64,000 nucleotides of DNA from Cyclina sinensis (GCA_012932295.1 JAAONU010000120.1:120323-184322), one strand, 5' to 3'; shown: positions 24,290-37,336, counted from the stretch's first letter. Numbers and translations: made by a program. Notes: generated by a model from the letters alone, not told the origin.

Positions 24290-25440
24290 ATAAAGTTTGT
24301 CCTATATAAGCCTATGTAACATCAAGTGACCCAGGGGCAGGGCCATTAATAACCCCAAAAGCATAATTTTAGCAATCTAGGTAGAAGACCTCTAGATCAT
24401 ACTCCGTGTAAAATATTTCAGGTGTTAAGCTTATGGTTTCTCTTTAGACGATTTTCAAAGATAAAATATTTTACACGAAATGGAGCCCTTGGGCGGAGCC
24501 AATGTTGACCCAAGGTCCATGATTTGAATAAACCTGGAAGAGTTCCATGGACAATGTAACACACAAAATATCTAAGCTCTAGGGCATACTAAGAGAAGCA
24601 GATTTTTAAAGCTTTTCCTATGGAAGCCTTTGTAAAATCAAGTGACCCTGGGGCAAAGGCAATTATGATCTTAGGGACATAAATTGAACTCTCTTAGTAG
24701 AGGTCTTCTAGATGATGCTCCATGTAAAATATCTTTGGTCTCTCACAAGATTTTCAAAGATTAAATATTTTACAAAAATAGGACCCCAGGGCGGGACCAG
24801 TTTTGCACATTATTTGAGCAAACTCAGCAAACTTAGTAGAAGTCTACTAGACAAAGTAACGTGCAAAATGTCTTAGCTTAGCTCTAGGGTATATAGAATC
24901 GGAAAAGAAGACTTTTAAAATGTTCCCTTTGTCTTTGTAAAATCAAGTGATCTCGGGGATTGGCCATTACTCACCCCACGAAAATAATTTGAAGAACCTT
25001 GGTTAAGGACCTCTAGATGATGGAAAATATCTTAGCCCATGGCCTTGTGGTTTCAGACAACAAGTTTTTCTAGTTGTTCCCTATATAATCCTATGTAAAA
25101 TAAATTGAAACACGTGGCATGCCCATTTATATCGAAGGGATATAATTTGAGCAATCTTGGTAGAAAACCTTAAGGTGAACATTTTTGCAAAAATATCTAA
25201 GTTCTACACCTCGTGGTTTCAGGCAAGAATTTATTAAGGAAAAAAATCCATTCTGTTGCCATAGCAACCAGAGTTCTTAAATGAATTCAATTCTTTGAAA
25301 AACTTTTGTAGAGTTTCAAGCAAGGTTTAATCAATTTTAACCTTGTGGTTCAGGAGGAGATGTTGTTTAAAGCTAAAAGACGCACGCTGGGCACAGGGCG
25401 ATCCTAAAAACTAACACTGAGCATATGTTCAGGTGAGCTA
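24290..25440. repeat. Diverged ~300-bp dispersed repeat units
   Basis: Four units start with variants of CTATGTAAAATCAAGTGACC, GGGGCAGGGCCATTA and GGTAGAAGACCTCTAGATGA. The block ends in TTGCCATAGCAACCAGAG and GTTCAGGTGAGCTAAAA. Bivalve genomes commonly contain repeats of this style. No coding potential. Confidence 0.7.
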
Positions 25441-26269
25441 AAATCATTCCTTCAATGAATCGCTGTGAGTTCAACTTTAATCTGAAAATTTATAGCCCAA
25501 ACACACTTAAGCAGTTATCCAGGGGAAATGCATAAATTGGGTACTTAGGCAAGGTGACCACTTAAATTAGGATCAATGTTGGCTCACTTTCTTAGGCAGG
25601 CATATGGTAAACTTGAACACTGAATAACAACTTTATTATATGTTGTATACAAATGCATCTATTTTAATTTGTTACGTGTAAATCTAACAAATCAAATGAT
25701 TACAAAAATATTCACGAATCTAGAACACAAGTAAGCAGACGGCACATGTTCTTCACCAGAACTGACACTCTTCGTATTACATGCCATTTTCAATGCAATA
25801 CTTGATTATTTTTTGAAAGAAAAAAATCACAGTGGTAATTTCTCAAATATTTTTTTTTCTGACCGAAGATCAGAGTTCTTGTTCGTTCCTAAAAAGGAAA
25901 AGAGGTCATCTCATCGATTGCTCCAGCTACTCCAGGTATGACTAATATTATAAAAAAAATCATATATTAAGTTTTTGAAGAATGGTATAAACAGACACAC
26001 GAAAATACACTACCTGTACTGTTTTATGATTTTTATTCAATCTTCAGAGCACTAATCAAGACCTAGAAAAACTACCTTAATCAAGACCTAGAAAAACTAC
26101 CTTAAACGATTATCATAAAGTATAGATAAAATATGCAATTTCGCCCGAACAGTTTCAATTGCACACACCATTTTTTGCAAAAAAAACAAAACAAAAACAA
26201 ACAAATATAAACAAATAAAAAAATGAATATTCCAGAACAGCATTTGACAGAAAATAAGTTGAGAATTTT
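25441..26269. other. No gene recognised
   Basis: AT-rich non-coding DNA, with one 25-bp direct repeat near 26055-26105 (AATCAAGACCTAGAAAAACT). Confidence 0.5.
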
Positions 26270-29200
26270 CCTAAACATTAGTCTAGTAGTTTCAGGATTT
26301 GGGAGAGTGGTTTTCAGGGGAAAGGACACGGCTATCTCCCCAGTGATAGGTAAATAAGGTGCCAAAGTAGCAGCATTCGCTAGCCAGGCATCCCACCTAC
26401 ACGACAGTATATCATATAGGACTTTGTGAGGTCGCATCGCTGAGCTTCAGCGTGGGCACGTACGTCAACATGCCATGTAGACGTATTCGGAAGTGGGACG
26501 GTTACGGGTATGTAGCTCGAAGAGGCCAAGACGACACCGGGGCTGTGTGTTTTAGCCGCGGGTAGATTTCAAACCGACTTCTTTGTGTTTTTGGGCATTC
26601 TGTCTGAGCCAAGGGGAGGAGTCTCTATGTGAGTCTCGGGCTCAGCATGATAGACTTGCTTGCGTTGGAATTCATGCCGATATCTAGCAAGGCAAACGGG
26701 CTTTCCATCGGGTATTGCTCTGGTCTCTTGCTGTTCAAATTGATGGGGCAGAGCATGCCAAAGTGGATGCAATACGCGCATGTTCTTCTATTTTTATATA
26801 TTTCTATAAAGAGCATTTAGCAGTGGTCTTGGTTTCGATTCCCGGTAAATTTTGATATTTTTTTCTTCTTGTTTTATTGTTTCTAAGAATAAATCTATTG
26901 GGTTCAGGTTGTTTAGGGGGCTTGAGCTCGTAACTTTTGAACGCCTAGACGAGAACACGTTCTTGCTTTGCTGGCTTTGGGAGAGCGATTTTCAGGAGAA
27001 TGGACTCCCCAGTGGTAGGTAGATAAGATACCTTATTAGCAGCATTCGCTAGCCAGGCATCCCAGCTACACGACGGTGTATCATATAGTCCTTAGTAGGG
27101 TCGCATCGCTGTCCAGCAGTGGTACACTGGCTTGTGTTGAGTTTCAGGCCGTCCGCTAGACAGGTGAACGGGCTTTCAAATGGCCATTATCTGTTTAAAC
27201 TGCTGGAGCAGAGCGTGCCATATTTAGCGCAAGAAGTTCATTTTCTTCTATTTTACCCTATAAATACTATGCAGAAATATAGCAGTGGTCTCGGGTTCGT
27301 GTAACGGTAAAGGTTTGATTTTTTTCTTCCTGTCTTATTGTTCGTTAGCATTAGTCTAGAGGTTTCAGATGATTTTAGGGCCTCGGGCTCGCAACTATGG
27401 AACGCCGAGACGAAAACACTGGGTCACCTGGGTCGCTAGCTCCCCAGTGATAGGTAAATAAGGTGACTAAGTAGCAGCACTCGCTAGCCAGGTATCCTAG
27501 ATACACGATGGTATATCACAGTCGACTAAGTGGGGTCGCATCGCTGAGCTACATGGTGGGCGTGTTTTAAGGCGTCCTGTCCGAGCCAAGTGGGGCTGTG
27601 AGACAAACTAGTATAAATATGAAAGTATGAAAAACATATTTGCGCGAAGCTGTTTTCTTTCATCCAAGCTACACGACAGTGTATGACATCCGTCTGAGTG
27701 AGGTAGCATCTCTGAGCTACAGCGTGGGCACGTACGTCAACATGCCGAGTGGACGTATACGGAAGTGGGCCGGTTACGCATTTGTAACCCGGTCGAGTGC
27801 GAAAAGACATCAGAGTTGTGTGTTTGGGCCGCAGCTAGGTTTAGAACCTACTGCCTCGTGCATTCTGTCCGAGAAAGGGGGAGGTGGTTGGCTGCGTAAC
27901 AAATTAGTGTAAATACGTATGAAAAACGTATTTACGCGAAGGAGTTCTCTCAAGGTTTGAGGGGCTTGCGCTCGGCAGTGGTACACTGGCTTGGGTTGGG
28001 ATTCATGCCGTTTTCTTGCCAGGCAAGCGGGCTTTTTAGCAGGATTAGACACTGACCTGCCTCTAGCTGTTCAAACTGCTGGTGCTGAACGTGCCAAAGT
28101 GTGCAAAAACGCACATTTTCTCCTATTTTACCCTGTATTACTATACAGAGCATAGAGTAGTGGTCTAGGGTACGAGTCCCAATAGAGGTTTTATTTGTTT
28201 TTCTTCTCGTTGTATTGTTCTTAAGCATTAGTCTAGTGATTTCAGGTGGTTTTAGGGACCAGGCCTTGCAACTAAGGATCGCCGCGACGAAAACACGGAC
28301 AGGGGTCGCTGGTTTAGGGCGAGCGGCTTTCAGGATGATGGACACGGCTAGCTCCTTAGTGGTAGGTAGATAAGATGCATAAGTAGCAGCATTTGCTAGC
28401 CAGGCATCTCAGCTACACGACGGTATATTACACTCGCCTTAGCTTAGCTACAGCGTTGGCACTTATGTCAACATGCCGAGTGGACGTACACGGAAATGGG
28501 CGGGGTACAGTAATGGGTTCCGGTCGAGCCCAAGACGACATCGAGGCTGTGTGTTTGGGCCGAGGCTAGATTTCAAACCGACTGCCTCGTGTTTTGAGTC
28601 GTTCTTCTGAGCCAGGGTGTCGAGAGGCTGTTTGTCGAACTAAATAACGTATGAAAATCATATTTGCTAGAAGGTTTTGAGGGACTCAGGCTCGACAGTG
28701 GAACACTGGCTTGAGTTGGAATTTATGTCCTTTCCTTGTCAGGCAAACGGGCTTTTCAACGGGGTATGACACTAACCACTAGCTGTTCAAACTGCTTGCG
28801 CAGTACTTGCCAAAATGTGCGGAAAACGCGCATTATTCTTCAATATTACCGTTATTCGGAGCAAAGAGCAGTGGTCTCGATTTCGAGTCACGGAAAAGAT
28901 TAGATTTTTTTCTTGTTTTGTTGTTTTAAGCGTTATTCTAGTCGTTTCAGGTGGTTTCAGGGGCTCGGGCTCGCAACTATGGAACGCCGAGACGAGAACA
29001 CGGACCTGGGTCACTGGCTTTTGGAGAGCGGTTTACAGAGGAACGGACGCGGCTAGCTCCCCAGTGGAAGGTAGACAGGTTGTTTAAGTAGCAGCATTCG
29101 CTAGCCAGGGATCCTAGCTTCATGACGGTATATCACACTCGCCTTTGTGGGCTCACATCGCTAAGCTATATCGTGAGCACGTATGTCAACATGTCATGTG

Positions 29201-30015
29201 AACGTATACGGAAGTTGGCCGGGTACGGGAATGTAGCCCAATCGAACCCGAGACGACACCCTGGCTGTGTGTTTAGGCCGCGGCTAGGTTTCTAACCGAC
29301 TGCCTCGTGTTTTGAGGCGTTCTCTCCGAGCCAGTGGGTTGCATGTTTGACTAACTAGCGTAAATACGTATGAAAAACGTATTTGCGCAAAAGTGTTTTC
29401 TCTCAAGATTTGATGGGCATAGACTCGGCAGTGGTACACAAGCTTGAGTTGGAATTCATGTCGTTCGCTAGCAAGGTTAACGGGGTTTTAACAGGGTATG
29501 ACACTGGCGCCTAGCTGTTCAAACTGCTGGGGCAGAGCGTGTCAAAGTGTGTACAAAACGCGCATGTTCTATTTTACCCTATAGTACAATACAGAGAATA
29601 TAGCAGTGGTCTCAGGTTCGAGTCACGGTAAAGGTTTGATCTTCTTCTTGTCTTATTGTTTCCAAGCATTAGTCTAGTCGTTCCAGATGGTATTAGGGGC
29701 TCGGGCTCGCAACTATGGAACGCTGAGACGAGAACACGGACCTGAGTCGCTGGCTTTGGGAGAGCGATTTTCAGGGGAACGGACGCGGCTAGCTCCCCAG
29801 TCGTAGGTAGATAAGGCGTCTTAATAGCAACATTAGCTAGCCAGGCATCCCAGATATACAACGGTGTATCCACTCGCCTTAGTGGGGTCGCATCGCTGAG
29901 CTACAGCGGTTGGCACGTACGTCAACATGTCATGTGTACGTATACGGAAGTGGGCCGGGTACGGCTATGTATCCCGTTCGAGCTCGGGACGACACCGGGG
30001 CTGTGTGTCTTAGCA
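26270..30015. repeat. Satellite-like tandem array of ~0.45-0.9 kb units
   Basis: The anchor CATTAGTCTAGT-(TTTCAGG) recurs near 26277, 26884, 27348, 28226, 28932 and 29667. Each unit has the same order of blocks: GGCTCGGGCTCGCAACTATG, AACGCCGAGACGAGAACACG, GCTAGCTCCCCAGTG, GCATTCGCTAGCCAGGCATC, a palindrome AAATACGTATGAAAAACGTATTT-like core, and GTGGTCTCGGGTTCGAGTC. Several units have internal deletions. The GC content is higher than the surroundings and no ORF is conserved between units. Confidence 0.85.
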
Positions 30016-31232
30016 GATTTAGACCAGTCACTTCAAGCTAGATATTATGGCCCAGACGCTGTAGTTAAAAAAAGTTAGTGATTTGAATTATATTGTAAAC
30101 AAATCATTTACATTTTCACATTTTAAGTTTTGAAGGTTATGGGATGCCCTAGATTTTGTGGTACGTCTCTTTATAATTCAACACTTTAATTTATTCATAA
30201 TCCAGTGATAGCATCTTGCAGCAAGTTTTGGTTAAAGAGGCTGTACTCCAGATTTGACATAGAATATTTTTTTAATAAATTATATATTTAGATGCCGTGA
30301 GATTATAACAACATAATATTTTACTTCAAAACTGATTATAAAAGTCAAAATAGAATAAAGAAGTTTTTTCGCTCCAGCCTGATTTGAACTCTGGACCCTC
30401 ATGTTAACAAAATATTTCCAACGCTTTTACTGTCACCACCATCGCCGCATGTGATATTACAGATATTTACTTTAATCTTATACAATATAGTTATACCGTC
30501 GCGTTACGGTATAGCACTTTGAAAGGGAAAAAAATCAATTTATAATGTAATTATTTGACTTATTTTTTGTCAGTAAGTTATTTTTAAGCATTGGTCATAA
30601 ATATTACAAGAAATTATAATACAAGAAAACTTTCTCTTTTTTGTCATCTGGAGCACAGCCCCTTTAATACTTATGTACAGCCACAAACTTGCCACAGTAT
30701 TGCGATGCAAGGTAACCTTAAAGTAGGACACCATTTTATATTGAAAATGAGGCACCAAAAGGTACCACAAAGTCTTCTGTCTCTGTATCTGTCAAAACAA
30801 ACCATTAACTCAGTTAAACATACCATAACATATGGCTTGTATCTCATTCATAACTGTTATCTGTTACATCTAATACTAGAGATATGTTTACCTTGAAAAT
30901 AGCGTGAAAATCCTTAAAACGTGCTGACATTGTGATACCAGAAATTCCTTGTAAGTTGTATTGAATTTTTAGGCATAACATAGACTCTATATATGAACAC
31001 AACAGGTGTTCCTTTATGAGCGTTGATATATATCAATGGAACATATATCGTTACTATAAATCTTTTATTAAAACAATAACAAGGTACACGTAATTTAGAG
31101 CAATATTAGAATATTATAATATATAGAATCCCTTTGACTCGCTGTGCTTTAAAATAATAGTAACCAAAGGGATAAAAGAATTGACAAATACTATGTTTTG
31201 AAAATTTTGCATGATTTATCAGTTTACTATGT
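30016..31232. other. No gene recognised; one worn tRNA-like remnant
   Basis: On the minus strand 30447-30367 contains GAGGGTCCAGAGTTCAAATCAGGC, which resembles a degenerate T-arm and B box preceded by a TTGTTAA loop. It is probably a SINE relic. Otherwise non-coding; the tail probably includes sulfotransferase 3' UTR. Confidence 0.35.
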
Positions 31233-32375
31233 TTAACTGATATTAGATGGACAATTTTGAAAATAAGTGAATGTATTTAAATTAGTTGAATCAATGGAAA
31301 CCATTGGTAAACTGTCGTATCCAAATAGGTCGAAGTCAAGGGCAAATGCTTTTCTAACGGAGAGAACAACTGATTTAGGAAGCGTGTTCAAAGCTTGCAT
31401 AAGCGCTGCAGCCCTGTTATTTCTGACATCTTCAGAACTACTTCTTTTATGAGCGCGAGTAAGCTCATCTTGAAACTGCAGTTTTGTTATATTGATGGTA
31501 TCCTCTTTAGAGTAATACGGAAAATTCTCATTGAAGCTAATAACTCCGCGGCTTTGAAGTCTACTCCATACCCTAAACATAGCACATGCAAATGGAACTC
31601 CGCAGTCATTGGTCACACTCTGCTGTTGAGAAAAAACCCAATCGGCGGCGTCACGTATAGCATCCATAGCTGCGTCATTTTCAAAGTCATCAAATTTTAT
31701 CCTATCAGAAAGACCAAATTCTTCTAGAAGATACATTGTGTCTTCTTTGATTGTTTCATACTTGCCGATAAAATCAAAGGACAAATTACATGGCAAACAA
31801 TGAAAATAGTTTGACTGAAAATGTCCATCGATACATGGTGACGACATAACATTGTGAATGGTATAATTGACAAATTCTGCGAATGAAATATCATATCCAC
31901 ACTTAACTTTGGTGTCCAGGTTCCTCTGTGATTTTATTATTATCTTTCCGGCCGATTTCCAATAGTAGGGATTAGGAGAGTAAAATTTGTCGAGCCAGCC
32001 AGAAAAAAGTCTTGTATAAGGATCCCGGACAAATACAATGCTCCGAGCATGGTCAAATATTTCTGCAATATCAGTCCAGTTCTTATCTTTTAATGACCGG
32101 TATCCTCCCTTTTCTACGTAAGCCTCGCCCAAACCAATATGTGTCGGATTAGAGACATTTCGCCAGCCTCCTGCTATATGTAGAATACGTCTCCAGAAAG
32201 TACTCCCCGTCTTTTCGATGGCACAGTAAAGCATTTCTTTTTGTTTCACATACTTGAGATTATTTGCAACGCCTTTGTGTACACAGGTCTTAGAGTTTAT
32301 GATACCATTTAGAATTGAACATCCGTTTTCTAAAATCTTCCTGCGTTTCTTAAACCTCAGATGTATTTCACTTTC
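31233..32375 (-). CDS. Sulfotransferase terminal exon (catalytic domain)
   Basis: A strong acceptor (TTTTTTGTTCTTTTACAG) precedes the exon. It holds both PAPS-binding motifs, a Cys-rich centre (SPCIDGHF, FHCLPCN) and several potential N-glycosylation sites. The stop is TAA at 31235-31233. Confidence 0.9.
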   Translation of the reverse strand, partial: ESEIHLRFKKRRKILENGCSILNGIINSKTCVHKGVANNLKYVKQKEMLYCAIEKTGSTFWRRILHIAGGWRNVSNPTHIGLGEAYVEKGGYRSLKDKNWTDIAEIFDHARSIVFVRDPYTRLFSGWLDKFYSPNPYYWKSAGKIIIKSQRNLDTKVKCGYDISFAEFVNYTIHNVMSSPCIDGHFQSNYFHCLPCNLSFDFIGKYETIKEDTMYLLEEFGLSDRIKFDDFENDAAMDAIRDAADWVFSQQQSVTNDCGVPFACAMFRVWSRLQSRGVISFNENFPYYSKEDTINITKLQFQDELTRAHKRSSSEDVRNNRAAALMQALNTLPKSVVLSVRKAFALDFDLFGYDSLPMVSIDSTNLNTFTYFQNCPSNIS

Positions 32376-34030
32376 CTGTAAAAGAACAAAAAATCTTATT
32401 GCTCTAAAATGTATTTGTATCGCAATCAACAAAGATATATAAATTGAGGAGGAGGGAGATAATATTTTATAATGCGAGACACAATTACAGTTTCATAACA
32501 TAAGTTTTCTTGACCGTGGCTCTTCTTTTATGGAAAATCCGTAATTAGATAGTTATTTTTTAATAAAGAATATAAAGTGAATTATTTTAGTTGTTCGATG
32601 AATTAATAAAGTGGTTAAATTGTTTTTTGTCCAATCGTGTTGTAGTATGTTCAGTTTCATGACACTATTTCAGGTTAATCAGTGTCATCCACTTGTTCAG
32701 TTTATAACTCGATTTCAGCCTGTAATCAAATTATACATTTCCAGGACTTCGCAATTTAATGGTTTTAATACGCATTACTGCCAGACCAAATAAAATTTAT
32801 TAATACGAATAAATAAACATTAAAATTTACATAATACTAATTATATCAGCAAAATACGCCTCCCCATAAACTTCATGTGTTTTTATCATTTTTGCTTTTC
32901 CCGAAAATATTCAGGGTATTCATGTGCGTTTATGTATGCAGAAAGTTAAAATGTTATTTCTGTCATGTTAACTTTCGGAAAAAAAGTAGCTGTAAGGCAC
33001 ACGTTTGTAAGATATTGTTTTTAGAATAATGTATTTGCCTACATTCTCCTTCATATTATTACTATTATAATTATTAAACGAGAAGGGTGCACTTATAGGG
33101 GTGTAGTTCTAGTGCGATGCACTCTCAAGGTATAAACCGGGAGAGGTGCACTTATAAGGTGTAGTACGAGAAGTGGTGCAAGCTCAATGTAGAAAATGAG
33201 ATGGGATGCATTTATAAGGTGTAGTTAAAGAAACGGTGAACTCTCACTGTAAAAATCGAGAGGTGGTGCACTTATAATGTGTAGTATGTATGTCGATGCA
33301 CTGTTAAGGTATAAAACAGGATGTGTTGCACTTATAAGGGGTAGTACGAAAGGCAGTGCATTCTCAAGGTATAAAACGGGAGGTGGTTCACATAATGTGT
33401 AGTCTGAGAAGCGGTGCACTAATTAGATATATTACAATGAGAGGCGGTTCAGTTTAAGTAATTTAATAAAAGCATTATAAATGACTGGCATGTTGTGCTT
33501 TATTCAATACAACATGTATCAATTTTGGAAATGTTGTCATATTTTCGGATAAAAGTTATGTTTTAAGTTTCATTCTTATGTTTAGAATCTTTATTTTGTT
33601 TTTTGGTAGATGTCAAAAGCGTCGAGTGAGTGTGCGAGTTGAGCGAGCAAACGAGCAAGCTAGAGTGATGTGTGGGTGCATAAGTGTGTGAGAATGATTC
33701 AGTGAATGATCAGGGGTAAAAAACCGACGGAAATAATCTGAAACTCACACACTTTGACATTCACTGACTCAGTAAAAAGCTGACATACGGAAGGTCTATA
33801 TTGCTTTCTATTTAAACAGTCTATATTTAAGAACGTTTATTTTCAAAACCATACCTGAATCGACCTTAAGTTGTCATGCACGTCATTACATTGTTGACAA
33901 GGCTCTGTAGAATTTGAAATGGTTTTAACTTTTCCAATAGCTTCAGAGTTTTCTGCCTTTATAACACCCACATGCCTCAGCACTTGAGTACTTTCTGTCC
34001 TGTCACAATTGTGAATACTGCCAGGAAACC
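31233..34030 (-). CDS. Carbohydrate sulfotransferase (Sulfotransfer_2 family), 3' exons
   Basis: A Golgi type II membrane enzyme that moves sulfate from PAPS to a glycan. Exons seen: 33855-34030 and the terminal exon 31233-32375 (380 codons and a stop), joined in phase 0. The 5'-phosphosulfate loop is IEKTGSTFWRR and the 3'-phosphate site is VFVRDPYTRLFSGWLDKF. FIGKYETI and a C-terminal LFGY also match the family. The upstream exon encodes a Cys-containing stem region (CQQCND). The exon with start codon and membrane anchor was not found; by comparison with the copy at 62683 it should lie to the right of 34030. The terminal exon begins at GAAAGT after TTTTACAG, so the in-frame ATG at 32432 is intronic. 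The acceptor glycan is unknown. Confidence 0.88.
32611..32815. repeat. Diverged relative of the 5.16-5.44 kb foldback element
   Basis: Shares TTTTTTGTCCAATC, an AGTATGTTCA-like stretch and TAATACGCATTA with 5163-5444. It lies in the sulfotransferase intron, and the inverted arms are worn. Confidence 0.4.
33075..33430. repeat. Tandem array, ~60 bp x 6
   Basis: GGTGCACTTATAAGGTGTAG or variants recur near 33087, 33145, 33204, 33265, 33325 and 33385. Units are about 10-20% diverged. Located in the sulfotransferase intron. Confidence 0.85.
33855..34030 (-). CDS. Sulfotransferase stem-region exon
   Basis: 176 nt, acceptor AACTAAAG, donor ATTCAG/GTATGG. It reads FPGSIHNCDRTESTQVLRHV and ends NLRSIQ, in frame with the terminal exon. 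The same exon, 2 nt shorter, is at 63629-63802 in inverted orientation, and flanking intron sequence is also similar. Confidence 0.85.
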
Positions 34031-34909
34031 CTTTAGTTAAAGAAAACAAAGATACATTTTACTCTATGCCATTTGCGTTTAAATTGTTTAAAATGTCCAA
34101 AACTTTCGTACTTTTAAAACTGGACAGAATGTTATCACAAAACACAATGGGAAACTTGTCCATCAAAATGACTATAATAAATTTCTATAATATTACATAC
34201 ATTTTGTAATATTGTTTAATGAGGAATGTGAAACCATCTACAACTTGTCCATAAAAATGACGCATAACTATAATATTATATATTTTTATCATATTGTTTA
34301 ATGACTTATTGCCATTATATTATATTCATTTTGTAATATTGTTTATGAGGAAATCAACAACAACAGCATTATCTGTTAGAAGAAGAAAATGTTTTAAAAT
34401 TATAATTAAAGATATCTCTTACTGAAGGGAATTAAGTGTTTCTTACATTTCCTTTTTGTTACACTCAAAATAAATAAACATCAAGAAAGTTTGAGCACAC
34501 TTAACTTTATTTATCTAGTTTCCACGGTATCCCTAAACTGTTGTGTATTATCGGTTCAAACGTACTTTCCATGAGATAAGCCTAAGTATAGTGAAGAACT
34601 ACGATTGCTCAGAATTATCAACACTAGAGAGCAACACGATATGGAATTTGAATGTGTTTTATTTGTAGATTGCATGTTATTTTTATTTTTTATTTTTATT
34701 TTTTTTATTTTTCTTTTTGCAAAACTTATGAGACCACGCATCGTACACTTTGCTATGCAGTGTATCACGACACATTATACGATACTGGATTTGAAAATAG
34801 TTAAGTTGTCAGAAAATTGTTGACGGTTTCTCCAGATATAGTTGGGCTATAGTTTTTTGTCTTGTAGCTAATAAACAGCGTTTGAAATCAAAGATGAGAG
34901 GGCATATAT

Positions 34910-35690
34910 TTTTGCAAATGTCGGTCGGTCGGTCGGTAGACACTTTGGTTTCCGATCAATATCTATATCAATATCAATTTCCTCAGACTCGGTATGTAGG
35001 TTGGACATGCCTAGTAGATAACTACTATAGATTTTCAGGTTACCATGTTGTCAAGGTCAGAGTGACCTTGAATAGCAAAATGGTTTCCGATCAATTACTA
35101 TAGAATGCTTGGTCCAGGTTGTCCAAACTTAGTGTGTAGGTTGGTCATGATCAGTAAATGACATCACCAGGTCAAAGGTCAAGGTCACAGTGACCTTGAA
35201 TAGCAAAATGGTTTCCGATCAATTACTAAAGAACCCTTGGTCCCAGGTTGTTTAATCTTAGTAAGTGGGTTGGACATGACCAGTAGATGACCCCTTTAGT
35301 TTTTCAGATCACTAGATCAAAGGTCAATGTCACAGTGACCTTGAAGAGCAAAACAGTTTCGATCAATAACTATAAAACTCTTGAACCCAGATTGTTCAAT
35401 CTTAGTGTGTAGGTTGGTCATGACTAGTGATGACACTTATAGTTTTCAGCTCACCAGATCAAAGCTCAACGTCACAGTGAGCTTGAAAAGCAAAATGGTT
35501 TCAGATCAATAACTATAGAAGGCTTGGTCCCAGGTTCTTCATACTTAGTTTGCAGGTTAGTCATGACCAGAAAATGACCCCTATAGCATTACGTAACTAG
35601 GCCGAAGGTCAAGATCACAGTGACCTTGAGGAGCAAAACAGTTTCCGATAAATAACTATAGAACGCTTCGTCCCAGCTCTTCAAAACTGG
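34910..35690. repeat. Diverged ~142-bp tandem array, about 5 units
   Basis: CACAGTGACCTTGAA(T/G)AGCAAAA recurs near 35061, 35189, 35333, 35474 and 35617. Each is followed by TGGTTTCCGATCAAT and a GGTTGGTCATGACCAG block. A (TCGG)n run is at 34920-34937. No ORF. Confidence 0.85.
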
Positions 35691-35764
35691 ATGGCTGCCT
35701 CTAGGGATAAGGTGTTAGGAGGGCAAATGTGTTTTACAATCTCTTGTTTATTATAGTGTCACCC

Positions 35765-35970
35765 CTAATGAAAGGGCCAACCTCTCAACTGATGACACGC
35801 CTCACTTGTGTGCACGTTTACTCCCTGCCTCTTTATCCTATATGCTAGGCGCCAGTCGGACAGTTGGTGGCTCGCAAACTGGGCGCGTCTGAACAAGACC
35901 CTGACGGGACTATAATCTTCGACCTTCCACTCCGGCTGACGCCTTAACCACTTGATACAGAGACGATATA
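35765..35970 (-). mobile_element. Possible tRNA-derived SINE relic
   Basis: On the minus strand the start resembles a pol III A box (AGTGGTTAAGGCGTC). About 35 nt later comes a worn B-box position (GAAGATTATAGTCCCGTC). The body has no partner in this window, so the call is weak. Confidence 0.3.
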
Positions 35971-37254
35971 TATATGTTTGACTGTATACATACGTGTTTG
36001 ACTTTTCACAACACGACGTTTTACTCACTTTGCATTTTCTGCTTTTAGACATGACGGAGGTTGATTCAACATGTTCAACTTGAGGTGAAACTTCTCAAGT
36101 GTCGTAACCTTAAATCGCCATGTAAAAAGACATGACTCAAAAACACGTGTTTACGTTTTGTGTGATGACCTTCTTCAGGAACGATGAGCTCAACAGAGCA
36201 CACAAGAAACAATATACATTGTTGTAACTCATGTGGTCTGACTTTCAGCAGTAAATCTTCTCTTTAAAGACAAAAAACATCAAGTCTATCTAGGAATACA
36301 ATACAAAAGCACCTTCTGTGACAATATTTACTCCACAAAACAACACAGGACAGCACATGAAAAGAGTAACAAAAAACGTAAAGGAAGAAAGAACATAAAC
36401 AACACCATATAAAAATTGTGCATATAGACTGACACTTGAAGACATGCGGCAGGATTACAGAGTATTCAACATCTGAACGACATATCTGCCATATGAGGTT
36501 CATTCATCCAAACATGACGAACGTTAGTATTTCTGCCTAAAAATGTTTTGAGATAAGACATAGAAGAAAGTGTATGTAAATCAGTCCTATTGTTCCGTAA
36601 TATCCACTGTAGACTCGGGAAATATTTCATCTAGGTCAAAATGTGATCTGATCATGAAGTGTTTTTTTTTAATTTTTTGTTTGTTTTGTTTTTTTTTTGT
36701 TTTTTTTATTAAAAAAAAATATCAAAAAATATGTCTTGTAATTTGGATAAAAACTCAGTGGTGCTTTGTTTGCTTCATAGGACAATAGTTAGTTTATGAT
36801 TGACTGATAAATCAAAACTTACAAATTAAAGTGTTGAAATGTAAAGTTCTGCTGCCATTACAGAAGGCGGGATGTATCGTGTTTGTCCGTGATGATGCAC
36901 GGATAACTTATTTTATTTAATTGTCTGTGTTTAATGCTCATCATTTATTTGAACAATGCTAACATAATAACATTGAAGGTACACACAGTTATTTCATTAT
37001 AAAACGTCTTCGTCAGTTTTCAGCTCTTTGTGTGTATCAAAATGCGTCATTACGAGCACACATTAGCAAAAGAAGAAGTATTTTTAAATTTATATATTTC
37101 TGTACTGTTGAAATTTAAGAACTGTCATTTTAACGCTGAACATTTTTTTTCCTGAAAATACATATCAATAAAGATTCACTCTCCCTTAGTAACCAGCAAT
37201 TTGACAATATTACACTAAAATATAAGCTCATTAGAATATCACGCCTTGCAGGTA
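35971..37254. other. No gene recognised; long T tract
   Basis: Non-coding AT-rich DNA with a T-rich tract at 36661-36708 followed by A8. A minus-strand ORF at 36264-36503 is hydrophobic and Cys-rich, but no family is recognised. Confidence 0.4.
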
Positions 37255-37336
37255 AACAAACAAACAAACAAAAAACAAACAAACAAAAAACACAGACAGG
37301 CAGACAGACAGATAGATAGATAGATAGATAGATAGA
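37255..37336. repeat. (AAAC)n and (GATA)n microsatellites
   Basis: AAAC repeats, then AGAC and GATA repeats in direct succession. Confidence 0.9.

Noticed and set aside
34910..35690. CRISPR-like regular repeats
   Set aside because: Units of about 142 bp are repeated in full with no unique spacers; the organism is a eukaryote.
36020..36052. Sulfotransferase exon 1 on the minus strand (MSKSRKCK with a GTGAGT donor)
   Set aside because: The donor is in phase 0, whereas the stem exon at 33855-34030 needs a phase-1 partner, and there is no membrane anchor.
36264..36503. A small hydrophobic Cys-rich protein on the minus strand
   Set aside because: No family, no splice context, T-rich surroundings; such ORFs are expected in this composition.
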